A DNA stretch of 64,000 nt from Ruminiclostridium cellobioparum DSM 1351 = ATCC 15832 (lineage in GTDB: Bacteria > Bacillota > Clostridia > Acetivibrionales > DSM-1351), in assembly GCF_000621505.1 (NCBI RefSeq), contig NZ_JHYD01000025.1, forward strand, positions 94,975-158,974. The letters are read 5' to 3'. Below, in pieces: positions 18,561 through 27,498 of this stretch. The translations under genes were made by a program, and so were the position numbers. The stretch's first letter is position 1. Every line of letters starts with the position of its first letter. The notes beneath the pieces were generated by a model, which saw only the letters and a program-made list of their open reading frames with translations, had not been told where the DNA came from and ran no database searches.

Positions 18561-19712
18561 ATGAGCGAACTAAATACCGGCAAGTCCGGCTCACGAATAA
18601 ATGAGGAGGGTGTGCCCCAAACATCGGCCACCTCTTTTAAATGCCCCTCCTGCGGAGGGGTAATGGTTTTTGACCCAGAGTCCCAGAACCTGAAATGTGA
18701 ATACTGCAAACATGTAATCAGCATGGAGGATACCCGTCAGCACCCCACTGCTTACGGGTTTGACAATGACCTTGAACTGGAGCCGCAGGTGTGGGGTGAA
18801 AAAAGCCATGCCGTGAAGTGCAGAAACTGTGGTGCCGAAACGGTGTTTGATGCCTTCATCGTGGCTGACAGGTGCCCTTTCTGCGGCAACAGCAACATCC
18901 AGGAAGAGGTGATTACCACAGGCATAATGCCCGAAGGTATCATTCCCTTTAAAATTAAATATGAAGCTGCCGTCGGTCTATACAGAAAGTGGCTGAAGGG
19001 AAAATGGCTGGCGCCGTCAAAACTCAGGAAGGGTGTCAACAGCCAGAATGTCCAGCTTACCGGCATGTATGTTCCCTGCTGGTCCTTTGATGCCGATACA
19101 AGCTCCTTTTATACGGCTATGGCCGGAGAACATTACTGGGTCACCGTGTACAGGACAGAGGTCCGGGACGGCAAGACAGAGCAGGTGGCACACCAGGAAA
19201 TGCGTACCCGTTGGTATCCCGTATCGGGCCAGTATGTGGAGGACTTCAGAAATTATGTAGTGGACTCCTCAGTCCATATTGATGATGCCATGTACGCCCG
19301 AATCCTGCCCTATAATATGGAGGAACTGACCCCGTACAAGCCCGAATACCTTTCCGGGTTTAAAGCTGAGCGTTATTCCGTAGATCTTAAAACCGGTTGG
19401 GAAACGGCGAAGGAACGGCTCTCCGGCTTTATTGCGCGAGGTATAGAGGCGCAGATCAATGCTGATGAAGTAAGAGATATACGGTTTAAAACAGCCTATG
19501 ACAATAAGAAATACAAACATATCCTGCTGCCGCTGTGGTTCTCCTCCTTTAAATACAAAGATAAGAACTATGGCTATATGATCAATGGCCAAACCGGCAG
19601 GGTTGACGGAAAGTCTCCGTTGTCCCCGTGGAAAGTAGCCTTTCTGACTGCAGGTATTGTTGCTTTAACGGTTTTAGGCTATTATCTGATAAGTATGTAC
19701 ACCGGCAGATAG
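18561..19712 (+). CDS. Zinc-ribbon membrane protein (YdjG-like)
   Basis: A 383-residue protein starting with two zinc ribbons (CPSCGG...CEYC near residues 28-51 and CRNCG...CPFCG near 92-110), a long soluble middle domain rich in Trp and Tyr, and one C-terminal membrane span (residues about 358-378). The architecture resembles B. subtilis YdjG, a neighbour of SPFH-family YdjI, and the two genes are adjacent here too. The ribbons resemble those of TFIIB and primosomal proteins, but DNA binding is not established. Confidence 0.8.
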   Translation: MSELNTGKSGSRINEEGVPQTSATSFKCPSCGGVMVFDPESQNLKCEYCKHVISMEDTRQHPTAYGFDNDLELEPQVWGEKSHAVKCRNCGAETVFDAFIVADRCPFCGNSNIQEEVITTGIMPEGIIPFKIKYEAAVGLYRKWLKGKWLAPSKLRKGVNSQNVQLTGMYVPCWSFDADTSSFYTAMAGEHYWVTVYRTEVRDGKTEQVAHQEMRTRWYPVSGQYVEDFRNYVVDSSVHIDDAMYARILPYNMEELTPYKPEYLSGFKAERYSVDLKTGWETAKERLSGFIARGIEAQINADEVRDIRFKTAYDNKKYKHILLPLWFSSFKYKDKNYGYMINGQTGRVDGKSPLSPWKVAFLTAGIVALTVLGYYLISMYTGR

Positions 19713-19852
19713 GTATAAATTAAAGTATTGTACCGGTTAATTTTGCTCTTATCTTGCAGATAAACTTGCAGGTAAATAGGAATTATCCCTTAACCCGTTG
19801 ACTTTTTCACCATTCGTGATATAATGTTAAAACGTCGGAAAGTTTATTATAC

Positions 19853-19929
19853 GCGCCCGTAGCTCAGTAGGATAGAGCGTCGGTTTCCTAAACCGCAGGT
19901 CGCACGTTCGAATCGTGTCGGGCGTACCA
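19853..19929 (+). tRNA. tRNA-Arg (anticodon CCU)
   Basis: A complete cloverleaf: acceptor GCGCCCG pairs with CGGGCGT, D arm AGCTCAGTAGGATAGAGC, anticodon loop TTCCTAA with anticodon CCT, T arm with GTTCGAATC, and an encoded CCA at 19927-19929. tRNA-Arg(CCU) genes are common integration targets, and the tail element begins just downstream. Confidence 0.95.
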
Positions 19930-19937
19930 GACAAAGC

Positions 19938-19973
19938 CGCTTGGCTGTAGAAATACAGTAAGCGGTATTTTTA
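19938..19973 (+). terminator. Terminator of the tRNA-Arg gene
   Basis: CCGCTT pairs with AAGCGG around an inner CTGT/ACAG stem and is followed by TATTTTTATTTT. Confidence 0.75.
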
Positions 19974-20035
19974 TTTTAAAAATCTTTGGATACCACTTTT
20001 TTGGGTTACATAATTTTTGCAATGATTATAAAATA

Positions 20036-20066
20036 AACTCCCCTGGTTTTCAATCCCAGAGGAGCA
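20036..20066 (-). terminator. Terminator of the small zinc-ribbon gene
   Basis: On the minus strand CTCCTCTGG and CCAGGGGAG pair (one G-U) and are followed by TTTATTTTAT, about 50 bases after the stop of the 20116-20439 gene. Confidence 0.65.
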
Positions 20067-20115
20067 CTGTTACTATGTTCATATTATTTATTTTCTTAAG
20101 ATTTAAAAATTTTTA

Positions 20116-20439
20116 TTAAAGTATACGTATAATAGATATTACTGTCATGGCTATAGCAATGCCCAGCATTATTTTTCCCTGCTTCCTTGACGATTCATCA
20201 TACTTGTATTGCGATTTATCTTGTTTATTTTTGCTGAAAGTAATAATGCATGCAATGACTATACCTAACCATCCCCCCAGGATAGAACATATCCAGCCTA
20301 TTACCAGTAATGGCGTTGAAGGTTTTTCGGCTGTCACTGCAGAATAAGAATCCACTACTGTTGATGTTCCGAAATCATATCCGCAATTACACCTTACAGC
20401 TCCTTCAGGATTATCAATATTGCAATTTGGACATATCAT
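20116..20439 (-). CDS. Small zinc-ribbon membrane protein
   Basis: A 107-residue protein with a CPNCN...CNCG zinc ribbon in the first 20 residues and two hydrophobic spans (about 43-67 and 91-107). I do not recognise a specific family. It sits between the tRNA-Arg and the tail element and may be either accessory cargo or unrelated chromosomal sequence. Confidence 0.65.
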   Translation of the reverse strand: MICPNCNIDNPEGAVRCNCGYDFGTSTVVDSYSAVTAEKPSTPLLVIGWICSILGGWLGIVIACIITFSKNKQDKSQYKYDESSRKQGKIMLGIAIAMTVISIIRIL

Positions 20440-20544
20440 ATAGTTTGACCCCCTTAATATTTATACCTACAATCTAACATCGCCACCATAAAATTACAAC
20501 ATTTTTCTATATAATTTTTATAAATTGATACTAGAGACCTATAA

Positions 20545-21000
20545 TCAATCTATCCGTTCTTTTACATGGACCTTATTTAATATATACCTTTTAAATAGCA
20601 ATCCTTGTGTTATACCAAATCCAATAGCCCCTATCAAGTGAGTATAGTAAGCCTTCAACTCCCTTAAGGGTATTGTTTTCCCTTCTACTATCAGAGTAAT
20701 TAATATCTCAATGATAATCCAAGCTACAATACCGGTTATTACAGATTTCAACAAAATGTACTTTCCTCCGGTTTCTTTAACCAATTTAAAAAGTACAGCT
20801 GATATTATCACACCAATTGAACCTTCTATAACAAACCCTAAAGGCACTGTTGGTCTATTTAATGTTACAATAAGGCTGGTTAGTTCGTAATCGCTGTGAT
20901 TTGCCAATCCGGTCAGTTTTCCTATCCATGTTATCATTTCAGATATAATTGTGGAAAATACCCCGATCATTCCTAATATAAGTGTTTTATCCTCTTTCAA
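20545..21000 (-). CDS. Hypothetical four-span membrane protein
   Basis: A 151-residue protein with hydrophobic segments near residues 7-25, 50-74, 84-104 and 120-138 and a basic C terminus (KVHVKERID). No known motif is recognised. It is transcribed away from the lysis genes' end of the tail element; a linked role is possible but unproven. Confidence 0.6.
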   Translation of the reverse strand: MKEDKTLILGMIGVFSTIISEMITWIGKLTGLANHSDYELTSLIVTLNRPTVPLGFVIEGSIGVIISAVLFKLVKETGGKYILLKSVITGIVAWIIIEILITLIVEGKTIPLRELKAYYTHLIGAIGFGITQGLLFKRYILNKVHVKERID

Positions 21001-21260
21001 TGTTAAAACCTCCGAATTGATTAATAACTTGCAAATTTGAATTAAAAATCATATATAGTTTAAATAAAATTTAATATTTAATGCATTTTTATTCATTCAA
21101 CATACCAATCTTGAATAAGATGTTTGGATACCAGTTATTTGATATCTTAAGTTATTATTTGGTATCAAAAATTAATTTTTCTTTTACCCTTTCAAGGTGA
21201 CTGCCTTTGGTGCTTTATCGGAAAAAAGTTGTGTTAGGCCTGCTTCCTATAGGTTTGCCA

Positions 21261-21728
21261 TTATTTATTTTCTGTGGTTTTCTCTCCTGCTGCATCGACA
21301 CTCTCTTTTAAAAGTGCAATAGCTCTTTGTAAAAAAACCGGTACAGGAGCTCCCATCCTGCCGGCATTTTCAATTATACTTCCAAGTTCGGTAAGTATGT
21401 ACCATACTATAACTATTGGACTTAAAAGAACCGTGTAGGTGAACGGCAGTGAGACACTTGGTATATTATTTATCATATTGCCAATTACGGCATCAAGTAT
21501 TAACGTTACTAAAACAGCTATGATACTGCCTGTTTTATGCCATATGCCCTCACGTGCAATCTTGCTTTCCCACTCTCCTCTTTTCCAGGCTGCCATAGAT
21601 CCTGTTATCCAGTCCACAGACATGCACACAACAAAAGTTATAACCAACCAGCCGAACCAACCCAACAGTGCTGAAACACTTGTTAATAGCGCAATAATAG
21701 AAGCCTTATAAGAATTAATCTTTTCCAT
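21261..21728 (-). CDS. Phage-type holin (TcdE/UtxA-like holin family)
   Basis: Holins make membrane lesions that free the endolysin. This 155-residue protein has several hydrophobic spans and the family-like DWITGSMAAWKRGEWESKIA segment between spans, ending in a charged tail. The ATG at 21728 is preceded by GGGGGTGA, a sequence that also forms the end of the endolysin gene, so the two are translationally coupled. Together they are the exit module of the tail element. Confidence 0.88.
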   Translation of the reverse strand: MEKINSYKASIIALLTSVSALLGWFGWLVITFVVCMSVDWITGSMAAWKRGEWESKIAREGIWHKTGSIIAVLVTLILDAVIGNMINNIPSVSLPFTYTVLLSPIVIVWYILTELGSIIENAGRMGAPVPVFLQRAIALLKESVDAAGEKTTENK

Positions 21729-21729
21729 A

Positions 21730-22416
21730 TCATTCACCCCCAAACGCTTTTGCAACTTTTATAATCAGTGCGGAAAATGCCGGATCTATGTCCTTTCTTT
21801 TCAGCCAGTATTGGTATACCGTATTTATCTTCTTTGAAACAACTTCCAATGCCTGCTCAAATGTCAGAGGTTCTTCCATTGCCGCTTTTATCAGGGGTAT
21901 AAAATTTTTCTCTGCAGCTGTCCTGCTATTACCTCCGAACCATTTCAATCCCGGACACGACGTGTTTTGTACCCAGCAATGATATATAAGTGTTGAAATG
22001 GAAGGAACTATATTAAACTTTTTACAGAGAAGTGCATTGAGCAATATTATACTTTGCTTTTGCTCCTCAGTCATAATGTTTGAATCAAAGTTCCCGACGT
22101 TCTCAATAGTTATTGAATCCTTGTTAAGAGGACTCAGGAAGCCTCCGCCATCTTTTGTAAGCGGCCTGCCTACACATATGCTTCCATCGGGGAATGTACT
22201 GAAGTGTTGGGCTACTTCACTCATTTTGAGCATGTTGACATGATAGTTTTCCATGCCCTTCATTAGCTGAAAATGGTTGTTTTTAACGTCTTTATATGCC
22301 GGGCTGGCTGTGTGATGCTGTTGAATTGTTTTAAAGGCCTTGGTTCCCTTTAGCCCTTCAATGTAAATCCTGAATTCATCCCGGTTCATTAAAATGAATT
22401 TGCCTTCTTGTTTCAT
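21730..22416 (-). CDS. N-acetylmuramoyl-L-alanine amidase endolysin (amidase_2/PGRP)
   Basis: Peptidoglycan amidase that would lyse the producer cell. The 228-residue protein has the zinc-ligand segments QQHHTASP near residue 37 and YHCWVQNTSCPG near residue 145, with IENVGNFD between them, as in amidase_2 enzymes. The C-terminal 60 residues are a short helical module, possibly wall binding. The ATG at 22416 has AAAGGGTGA upstream; an internal ATG nine codons later is a weaker alternative. Confidence 0.88.
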   Translation of the reverse strand: MKQEGKFILMNRDEFRIYIEGLKGTKAFKTIQQHHTASPAYKDVKNNHFQLMKGMENYHVNMLKMSEVAQHFSTFPDGSICVGRPLTKDGGGFLSPLNKDSITIENVGNFDSNIMTEEQKQSIILLNALLCKKFNIVPSISTLIYHCWVQNTSCPGLKWFGGNSRTAAEKNFIPLIKAAMEEPLTFEQALEVVSKKINTVYQYWLKRKDIDPAFSALIIKVAKAFGGE

Positions 22417-22448
22417 TTGTCTCACCCTTTCATGTTTTTTGTAATATA

Positions 22449-22477
22449 AAAGGACTAGCCATTTCTGAGTAGTCCTT
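22449..22477 (-). terminator. Hairpin upstream of the lysis genes
   Basis: AAAGGACT and AGTCCTTT form an 8-bp stem around a 13-base loop; on the minus strand it leads into TTTTATATT. It separates the Ig-like remnant from the endolysin. Confidence 0.55.
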
Positions 22478-22516
22478 TGGTTTAAAAAATAATTTATTTA
22501 GTTAGGACTATAATTC

Positions 22517-22914
22517 TTACAGCCTTACCCTTACGTAAATCCGTCCTATTTCATTGCCGTCTTTATCACTTGCAACTACATATGTCTATGCTTAAATCAG
22601 CTGCAAGCTGATATTCTAAATCTACTACCAGGACATTGATTGATTCGGTATATGAATATCCTTACTTGTACAGGTAATTATCGTGTTCCCTGGTTTTAAT
22701 GCTTTAACCTTGTCATTTGCATCAATTGTGGCTATTGAAGGAGCAGAAGATATCAAATTCATATTAGCATTATCACTTAATTCATCACTTACGCTTAGTT
22801 GTTTTTCTTGATTTACCTCAAGAACCAATTTTAATTGATTAGTTTGTTGTGGGGCTGTTGGAGTGGCCGAAACTTCATTTAAATTAGGGCCCTCTCTTTC
22901 ATTTGTAATAGCAT
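22517..22914 (-). pseudogene. Broken gene for a bacterial Ig-like (BIg2) domain protein
   Basis: Translating the minus strand gives a run with typical BIg2 signatures (SSAPSIATIDANDKVKALKPG), but the frame has no proper start and ends at a TAG near 22625. A second frame then reads ASDKDGNEIGRIYVRVRL to a stop at 22517. The two pieces look like one gene split by at least one frameshift. BIg2 domains decorate phage tail and surface proteins, so this may be a decayed tail-tip or adhesin gene. Confidence 0.6.
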
Positions 22915-22982
22915 TTATAACCTAATCCATATCAAGATAAGTCTGATATTTTATGTAGACTAATAGTATAATTAGAAGGTTA

Positions 22983-23016
22983 TATAATAAAAGAGAACCT
23001 TTTACAGTCCTCTTTT
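22983..23016 (-). terminator. Terminator at the end of the tail structural genes
   Basis: AAAAGAGGA and TTCTCTTTT pair around a short loop, followed by ATTATATAA; the stem overlaps the stop codon of the last CD1375-like gene. Confidence 0.55.
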
Positions 23017-23164
23017 ATCCTTGCACCAAAGGCTTGCCGTAACCGTCCAGGCCTATTGCGTTAAGTCCTGCTAAAACAGCCGGTCTTAATACCGCTGGTA
23101 CTGTGTCAATAGTACGGTCCGTAATGTCGGTATTGACTATTAGTGCTATGTATACGTCTACCAT
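23015..23164 (-). CDS. CD1375-like small tail-locus protein (second copy)
   Basis: A 49-residue protein reading MVDVYIALIVNTDITDR then VPAVLRPAVLAGLNAIGLDGYG. It shares the V-Y-x-L-I ... T-V-P ... L-R layout of the CD1375 family found beside clostridial contractile-tail genes. AAAGGAGGG lies just before the ATG. An in-frame ATG at 23218 also has a strong AGGAGGT, so an 18-residue longer form is possible. Confidence 0.65.
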   Translation of the reverse strand: MVDVYIALIVNTDITDRTIDTVPAVLRPAVLAGLNAIGLDGYGKPLVQG

Positions 23165-23232
23165 AAAGCTCCCTCCTTTCAATAGAATGGCCCAGGCTAT
23201 TTTTAGCCTTGTTATCATAAAAGTACCTCCTG

Positions 23233-23355
23233 TTACTTAGGTATTGTTGTTGCATCACGATCAAGCATTTCCTGGACATCTTTTTTAAGGTGCTCCGGCA
23301 CTGTATCAAAAGTCCTTAATCCGTTTTTAACCAGGTTATAGTAAACTTCTGCCAT
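23233..23355 (-). CDS. CD1375-like small tail-locus protein (first copy)
   Basis: A 40-residue gene starting MAEVYYNLVKNGLRTFDTVP and ending ATTIPK. It matches the layout of CD1375-type proteins from C. difficile tail loci. GGAGGT precedes the ATG, which overlaps the stop codon of the upstream gene (TAATG), indicating translational coupling. Function unknown. Confidence 0.72.
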   Translation of the reverse strand: MAEVYYNLVKNGLRTFDTVPEHLKKDVQEMLDRDATTIPK

Positions 23356-23689
23356 TAATGAGTACCTCCAATTTGTAGAGCAATAAATTTTTCGTATACT
23401 TCTGCTAAAGCGTTCATCAAGATTAAGGACTTTCTCAAATTATCCGATCGAGCAGTTTCCAATTGTGCCTTTAGCTGCAATACCTGTTGTTCCAGCGGTG
23501 CGTTTGGGTTTGGCATATCCTCATATACGGCTATATGGGGCGTTTTTGTAACATCAATTCTTGTTAAATATTTGCCTGCCGGAGTCTCATTTAGTATCAA
23601 AAAAGGAACCCCTACCGGTTCCCTTAAATTGCTACCCCGAGACTGGCTTATTATAAAACCTGTATTATCGTAAATTACTAATGTTGCAT
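23355..23689 (-). pseudogene. Tail-locus accessory protein with an early frameshift
   Basis: The long frame reads TLVIYDNTGFIISQSRG, then EPVGVPFLILNETPAGKY, then a C-terminal coiled coil (about 85 residues of acidic/leucine heptads) ending IGGTH. The only good start, an ATG at 23687-23689 with GGAGGA four bases upstream, reads MQH-stop. Adding one A (CAA to CAAA) restores MQTLVIYDNTG. The gene is therefore either recently inactivated or carries a sequencing error. It sits between the fibre gene and the CD1375-like genes. Confidence 0.65.
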
Positions 23690-23698
23690 AAAATCCTC

Positions 23699-25912
23699 CT
23701 ATTCATATGCTTCCCAAACATAAGTATGAGTTGCTCCCGTAGCAACAGGCAATGTAAAACCTGTTGAAGTTATTGAAACCGGTGCTACATCACCCTTAAT
23801 ACTATAATTAACGTTATTATTGAAACCATTGTAATACTTAGTTATTCTAACTACTTTGGGGTAATCTACTTGATAATCTATTTGATCAGAACCCTCCTCA
23901 TATGTTGAGTAATATGCCTGTCCTGAGACAATAGTTTTTAATACTATTTTTGTGGGTTTAAATGTTAAACCTGATATAGTAAAAGGATAAAACCACGTCC
24001 CTGTTGAACCATTTAAATCTGTAAACGGAACAGCTTCAGGAGAAGTATATACTATTGTACCTTTAGTCCACCGCTTGCCTGAAAACGACCCTACTAAACC
24101 AAATATACTTTTACCACTCACTATATTTGCAGCTATAAAATTTGGATCTGTTGCGGCGATAGAGCCATATCCGCTTCCATTAACTTCTGACTTATAATAT
24201 CCCTCTTTGGGCCTAAGGGTTAATGTCCCATCATTATAAGCTTTCACCTCTTCTACCCATGTAGGCCCTCCTACTGCTTCAAGTGTTCTATTTGGTATAC
24301 TTCCTGCCAATCTCCAACCACTCGCATATGCTATCTTATTTGATAAAATATCTCTTGAAACAGCATCTGCATCACTAATTAATAAAGGCAAATCACTATC
24401 CCACCAATCATACTTCATGTATGATCTATATGCTACTGGCGCAGTTGTACCTTCTATAATCATTATAGAATCAAAATAAGCTATATTGGTGTCTACTGAC
24501 CCAGAATGTAATAATATTGCTATCTCAGAATTAATTCCCGAATTAAATGTACCAACACCAGTTTTTAATATAGTAGCTATATTAGAATCAAATACATATA
24601 AAACGCCACCAACACCTGAAACATTTCCCGATATATAATAATCAGTATTTGGCTTTACTTTTACGTATTGTCTAACATATCTAGTAGTCGATGTTGAAGA
24701 TATTTTGAATCTACCATTCTCTACACTAAAAGTGGTTCTTGCTGGGTCACTATTTAGCCAACTCCCAACACCTTCTTCGCAATTACCATTTCTAATCATA
24801 TTCGTGAAAGTACCCACATTAACGTTCATTTCTTCTTTGGTGGGCTCATTACCTACTCCATATGCATCGGTAAGGTCAATTGCCATTATGGAATCAACAT
24901 ATCCACTAGCTATAGTGTTATAAGAATATATCCTGAGCCTTACTTTAGTATTACCGGCGGGAAGATTGGCAATCATACTAATACGTTGCCACTGATTCAA
25001 TAATGTCGGATTTACATAAACAGCTCCATAGCTTTCAGTCCCTTCAGGATTAGATGGAGTTATATAGAACCCATTCACACCAGCGCAGGATGTAAGATAC
25101 ACCATACAAGTCATATATACTTTATGACCGCCGGGCATGGTAATATCCTGAAACATATAACAATATTGTGAACCATTATTATTAAAAATTACTGACTTTG
25201 TACCACTATAAATTTTACCAGTACTTATACTTACAAGGTTCCAACCCCAGCAATTAAAATCATTCTCAAAACTTCCATTCTTAACTAAATTAGGTAACTT
25301 AGGTATCTCACCTCCTTCACCCTGTAATATAAAATTTCCTGATGTTGTATTGTATTTAAGCGAATAGGTACCGTTCAACCTGAGCTTACCCTCCGTAAGA
25401 GCACTTCCCTTACCATCAACCATAGGCTTTGCTCCAAGACCATTGACATTGATTGTCGCAGATCCTGTATTGGCTACATTGATTTTTACTACTATGCCCA
25501 TTCCATCTATGTAGGATGTCGGTGCGGGGCTTAATGTCACAGCATATGTATTGGCACTTCCTGTTGCTACTGCATACCCGGGCTGCCTCACATAATCAGA
25601 TAAATGCGATTGAACCGCATCATATGATGCGACACCTCCAGCAGTGTTAAAATCCTTCTCTGCTGCTCCCTTCAGTCCAAGCAAGGACTTAATTTCATCA
25701 ACAGTTTTTACAACAAACTGTCCTACCGCAGATGACAGCAGGAACTGATTTGCAGCTGTCGCCAAGGACTTGCTGATCTTTCCGTCGGCCTTATCACTTA
25801 CATTTTTCAGGCCGCTGTCAATTATGTCCATATTTTGATTGATTACTTCAATATCGGCAGTCTCATTGAGGCCGGGTTTTACAAGGTTATAATTGGTTGT
25901 GTTTGTCGACAT
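23699..25912 (-). CDS. Tail fibre / receptor-binding protein with carbohydrate-binding-like domains
   Basis: A 737-residue protein. Residues 1-60 (LNETADIEVINQNMDIID) are typical of the attachment end of clostridial tail fibres. Residues about 110-200 form a repeated beta domain. Two modules beginning LVKNGSFEND (about 207-360) and MIRNGNCEEG (about 372-495) look like family 4/9-type carbohydrate-binding jelly-rolls. A GKSIFGLVGSF motif near 630 precedes a C-terminal beta-rich tip. It should decide the target cell range of the particle. GTGAGGT precedes the ATG. Confidence 0.8.
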   Translation of the reverse strand: MSTNTTNYNLVKPGLNETADIEVINQNMDIIDSGLKNVSDKADGKISKSLATAANQFLLSSAVGQFVVKTVDEIKSLLGLKGAAEKDFNTAGGVASYDAVQSHLSDYVRQPGYAVATGSANTYAVTLSPAPTSYIDGMGIVVKINVANTGSATINVNGLGAKPMVDGKGSALTEGKLRLNGTYSLKYNTTSGNFILQGEGGEIPKLPNLVKNGSFENDFNCWGWNLVSISTGKIYSGTKSVIFNNNGSQYCYMFQDITMPGGHKVYMTCMVYLTSCAGVNGFYITPSNPEGTESYGAVYVNPTLLNQWQRISMIANLPAGNTKVRLRIYSYNTIASGYVDSIMAIDLTDAYGVGNEPTKEEMNVNVGTFTNMIRNGNCEEGVGSWLNSDPARTTFSVENGRFKISSTSTTRYVRQYVKVKPNTDYYISGNVSGVGGVLYVFDSNIATILKTGVGTFNSGINSEIAILLHSGSVDTNIAYFDSIMIIEGTTAPVAYRSYMKYDWWDSDLPLLISDADAVSRDILSNKIAYASGWRLAGSIPNRTLEAVGGPTWVEEVKAYNDGTLTLRPKEGYYKSEVNGSGYGSIAATDPNFIAANIVSGKSIFGLVGSFSGKRWTKGTIVYTSPEAVPFTDLNGSTGTWFYPFTISGLTFKPTKIVLKTIVSGQAYYSTYEEGSDQIDYQVDYPKVVRITKYYNGFNNNVNYSIKGDVAPVSITSTGFTLPVATGATHTYVWEAYE

Positions 25913-25916
25913 TTCA

Positions 25917-26456
25917 TTACCTCACTTTCAGGTTTTCCCATGTATTTTCTTTTACTTGCTGCCATGTCAGTGTTTTTACATAATCCCACATGTTGTATTT
26001 AAATGTATACTGAACTTGCAAATGGGCCGGCTTTATTTCTTCAATTGCTTTTTTCAGGTCGTCCAAATTTGGAGGAATACCCTTGATGCCGGTGAATTTC
26101 ACTGTAAAACTGTATTCACAGGGATTTTCTATAATACTTATTTCTCCGTTATCATAGCTTTGAGCAACAGCCTGCATCAGTTTTACAGTTACGGTGCCAA
26201 CTCCCCGTATTTTCGATTTGACGACTCCGCGCCTGAAGTCTGTCTCCTTTGTTTCATCAACAGGTATGCCAAGAAATTCTTCCCAGAACTTTAATCCCCA
26301 GGTGGCTTTATCAACAAAACACTGGTCCAGGATACCGCTAATCGATGCCCACAAGGAATCAAGTTCTATTCCTTGTGTATCGTATATTGCATTAAACACC
26401 TTACTTTTAAGGATAAATTCAGGTATATAGGATTTTAAAGTATCTGCTTTATTCAT
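25917..26456 (-). CDS. XkdU-like baseplate protein (DUF2313)
   Basis: A 179-residue protein similar in layout to PBSX XkdU/Mu YmfQ baseplate components: N-terminal LKSYIPEFILKS, a central ILDQCFVDKATWGLKFWEEFLGIP segment and a Trp-rich C terminus. It overlaps the end of the baseplate J gene by 8 bases and precedes the fibre gene, the standard order in myovirus tails. Confidence 0.82.
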   Translation of the reverse strand: MNKADTLKSYIPEFILKSKVFNAIYDTQGIELDSLWASISGILDQCFVDKATWGLKFWEEFLGIPVDETKETDFRRGVVKSKIRGVGTVTVKLMQAVAQSYDNGEISIIENPCEYSFTVKFTGIKGIPPNLDDLKKAIEEIKPAHLQVQYTFKYNMWDYVKTLTWQQVKENTWENLKVR

Positions 26457-27498
26457 TTACAGTCACCGTCCCGACAATCGCTACCTCTTCTGCTCCTATT
26501 TTTAGGTTGGTAGAACCATCATTTACCGACAGGTTTGAATAGTCCTCAATGCCGGCGCACTGCATTATGGCATTACCGACTTGCGCATAGCTCACATAAC
26601 TCTGTCTGAAAGCAATTGATTTTAAATAGTCACTAACCTTTGAAACAACTTCCTCTTTTATTTGCTCCAAAGTATGGGAGAAATCTTTTACTACTGTAAC
26701 ATTGATATCTATGACAAGCGGCTGAGCTGCATCTACATCTACTTTGGCACCAATAGGCCTGTTGTTTTCAATCACCGCGGAAACACTTGACACAAGATTC
26801 ACATTGGCCGGCCTCTTTTCTGTATCTATAACAATTACTTTCACTGTTCCGGGGCCGTCCCAAACGGGAAATACTTTTGCATCACCTATTCCGCCCACGC
26901 TTAAGGCCCACAATTTATAATCGTTGGCATTCCCGGATGTCGAAGGCATCCTCACTTTAATCAACAATCTTTGCAGCAGGCTCTGATCACTTTCTATATC
27001 GCTTCCGCCAGTAATGGGTTCAATATTCGTTACACCTGTTATTCCTACTACCTGTACAGGCAATTGAATCAAGCTTCCTGCCGGCACATTGTATTTTATT
27101 CCTATATCCTCGGCAGTAACCTGTAAATCCAATATCCCTCCGGTTAAAACTCCACTTTCTGCCGTTGTATAAATAAGACCTCCGCTGGTTTGTATCTGAG
27201 TTCCTACAGGTATCGTTACCCCGTTATTCCCTGTAAACCTGACACTGCCGGCTGCTCTTGATCCCATAATACGGCTTATTCCGTATTCTCCGGCCCGCAT
27301 GTCCAGGTAGGTTCCTGATGAGGTCTGTGCAAAAGCCAGTGCCAGCAACCTTTCCAATTGTATATAGCTTTGAGCCAGTTCTACAGAAACAGGTGCCACC
27401 GCATCATTTGCAAAGGACCCTTCCGACTTGTCAATATCAGTGCTGATCCTGCCTAACATCCTTTGCTTTATCACTTCCTCGGTTTGAGATTCATACAT
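26449..27498 (-). CDS. Baseplate J-like protein (XkdT)
   Basis: A 349-residue baseplate wedge component. The N terminus (ESQTEEVIKQRMLGRISTDIDKSEG) and the SGTYLDMRAGEYGI and GTQIQTSGGLIYTT segments are hallmarks of baseplate J/gp47 proteins. It overlaps XkdS upstream by 8 bases and XkdU downstream by 8 bases. Confidence 0.92.
   Translation of the reverse strand: MYESQTEEVIKQRMLGRISTDIDKSEGSFANDAVAPVSVELAQSYIQLERLLALAFAQTSSGTYLDMRAGEYGISRIMGSRAAGSVRFTGNNGVTIPVGTQIQTSGGLIYTTAESGVLTGGILDLQVTAEDIGIKYNVPAGSLIQLPVQVVGITGVTNIEPITGGSDIESDQSLLQRLLIKVRMPSTSGNANDYKLWALSVGGIGDAKVFPVWDGPGTVKVIVIDTEKRPANVNLVSSVSAVIENNRPIGAKVDVDAAQPLVIDINVTVVKDFSHTLEQIKEEVVSKVSDYLKSIAFRQSYVSYAQVGNAIMQCAGIEDYSNLSVNDGSTNLKIGAEEVAIVGTVTVNE

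Noticed and set aside
19853..21133. Possible attachment site: tRNA-Arg beside the tail element and an 11-bp repeat TTTGGATACCA at 19985 and 21123
   Set aside because: The repeat is short, lies outside the tRNA gene and does not bracket the tail genes. No copy of the tRNA 3' end was found at the far side and no integrase gene exists in the window.
23106..23309. 67-codon minus-strand ORF overlapping the CD1375-like genes
   Set aside because: It overlaps two better-supported small genes in other frames and lacks family features.
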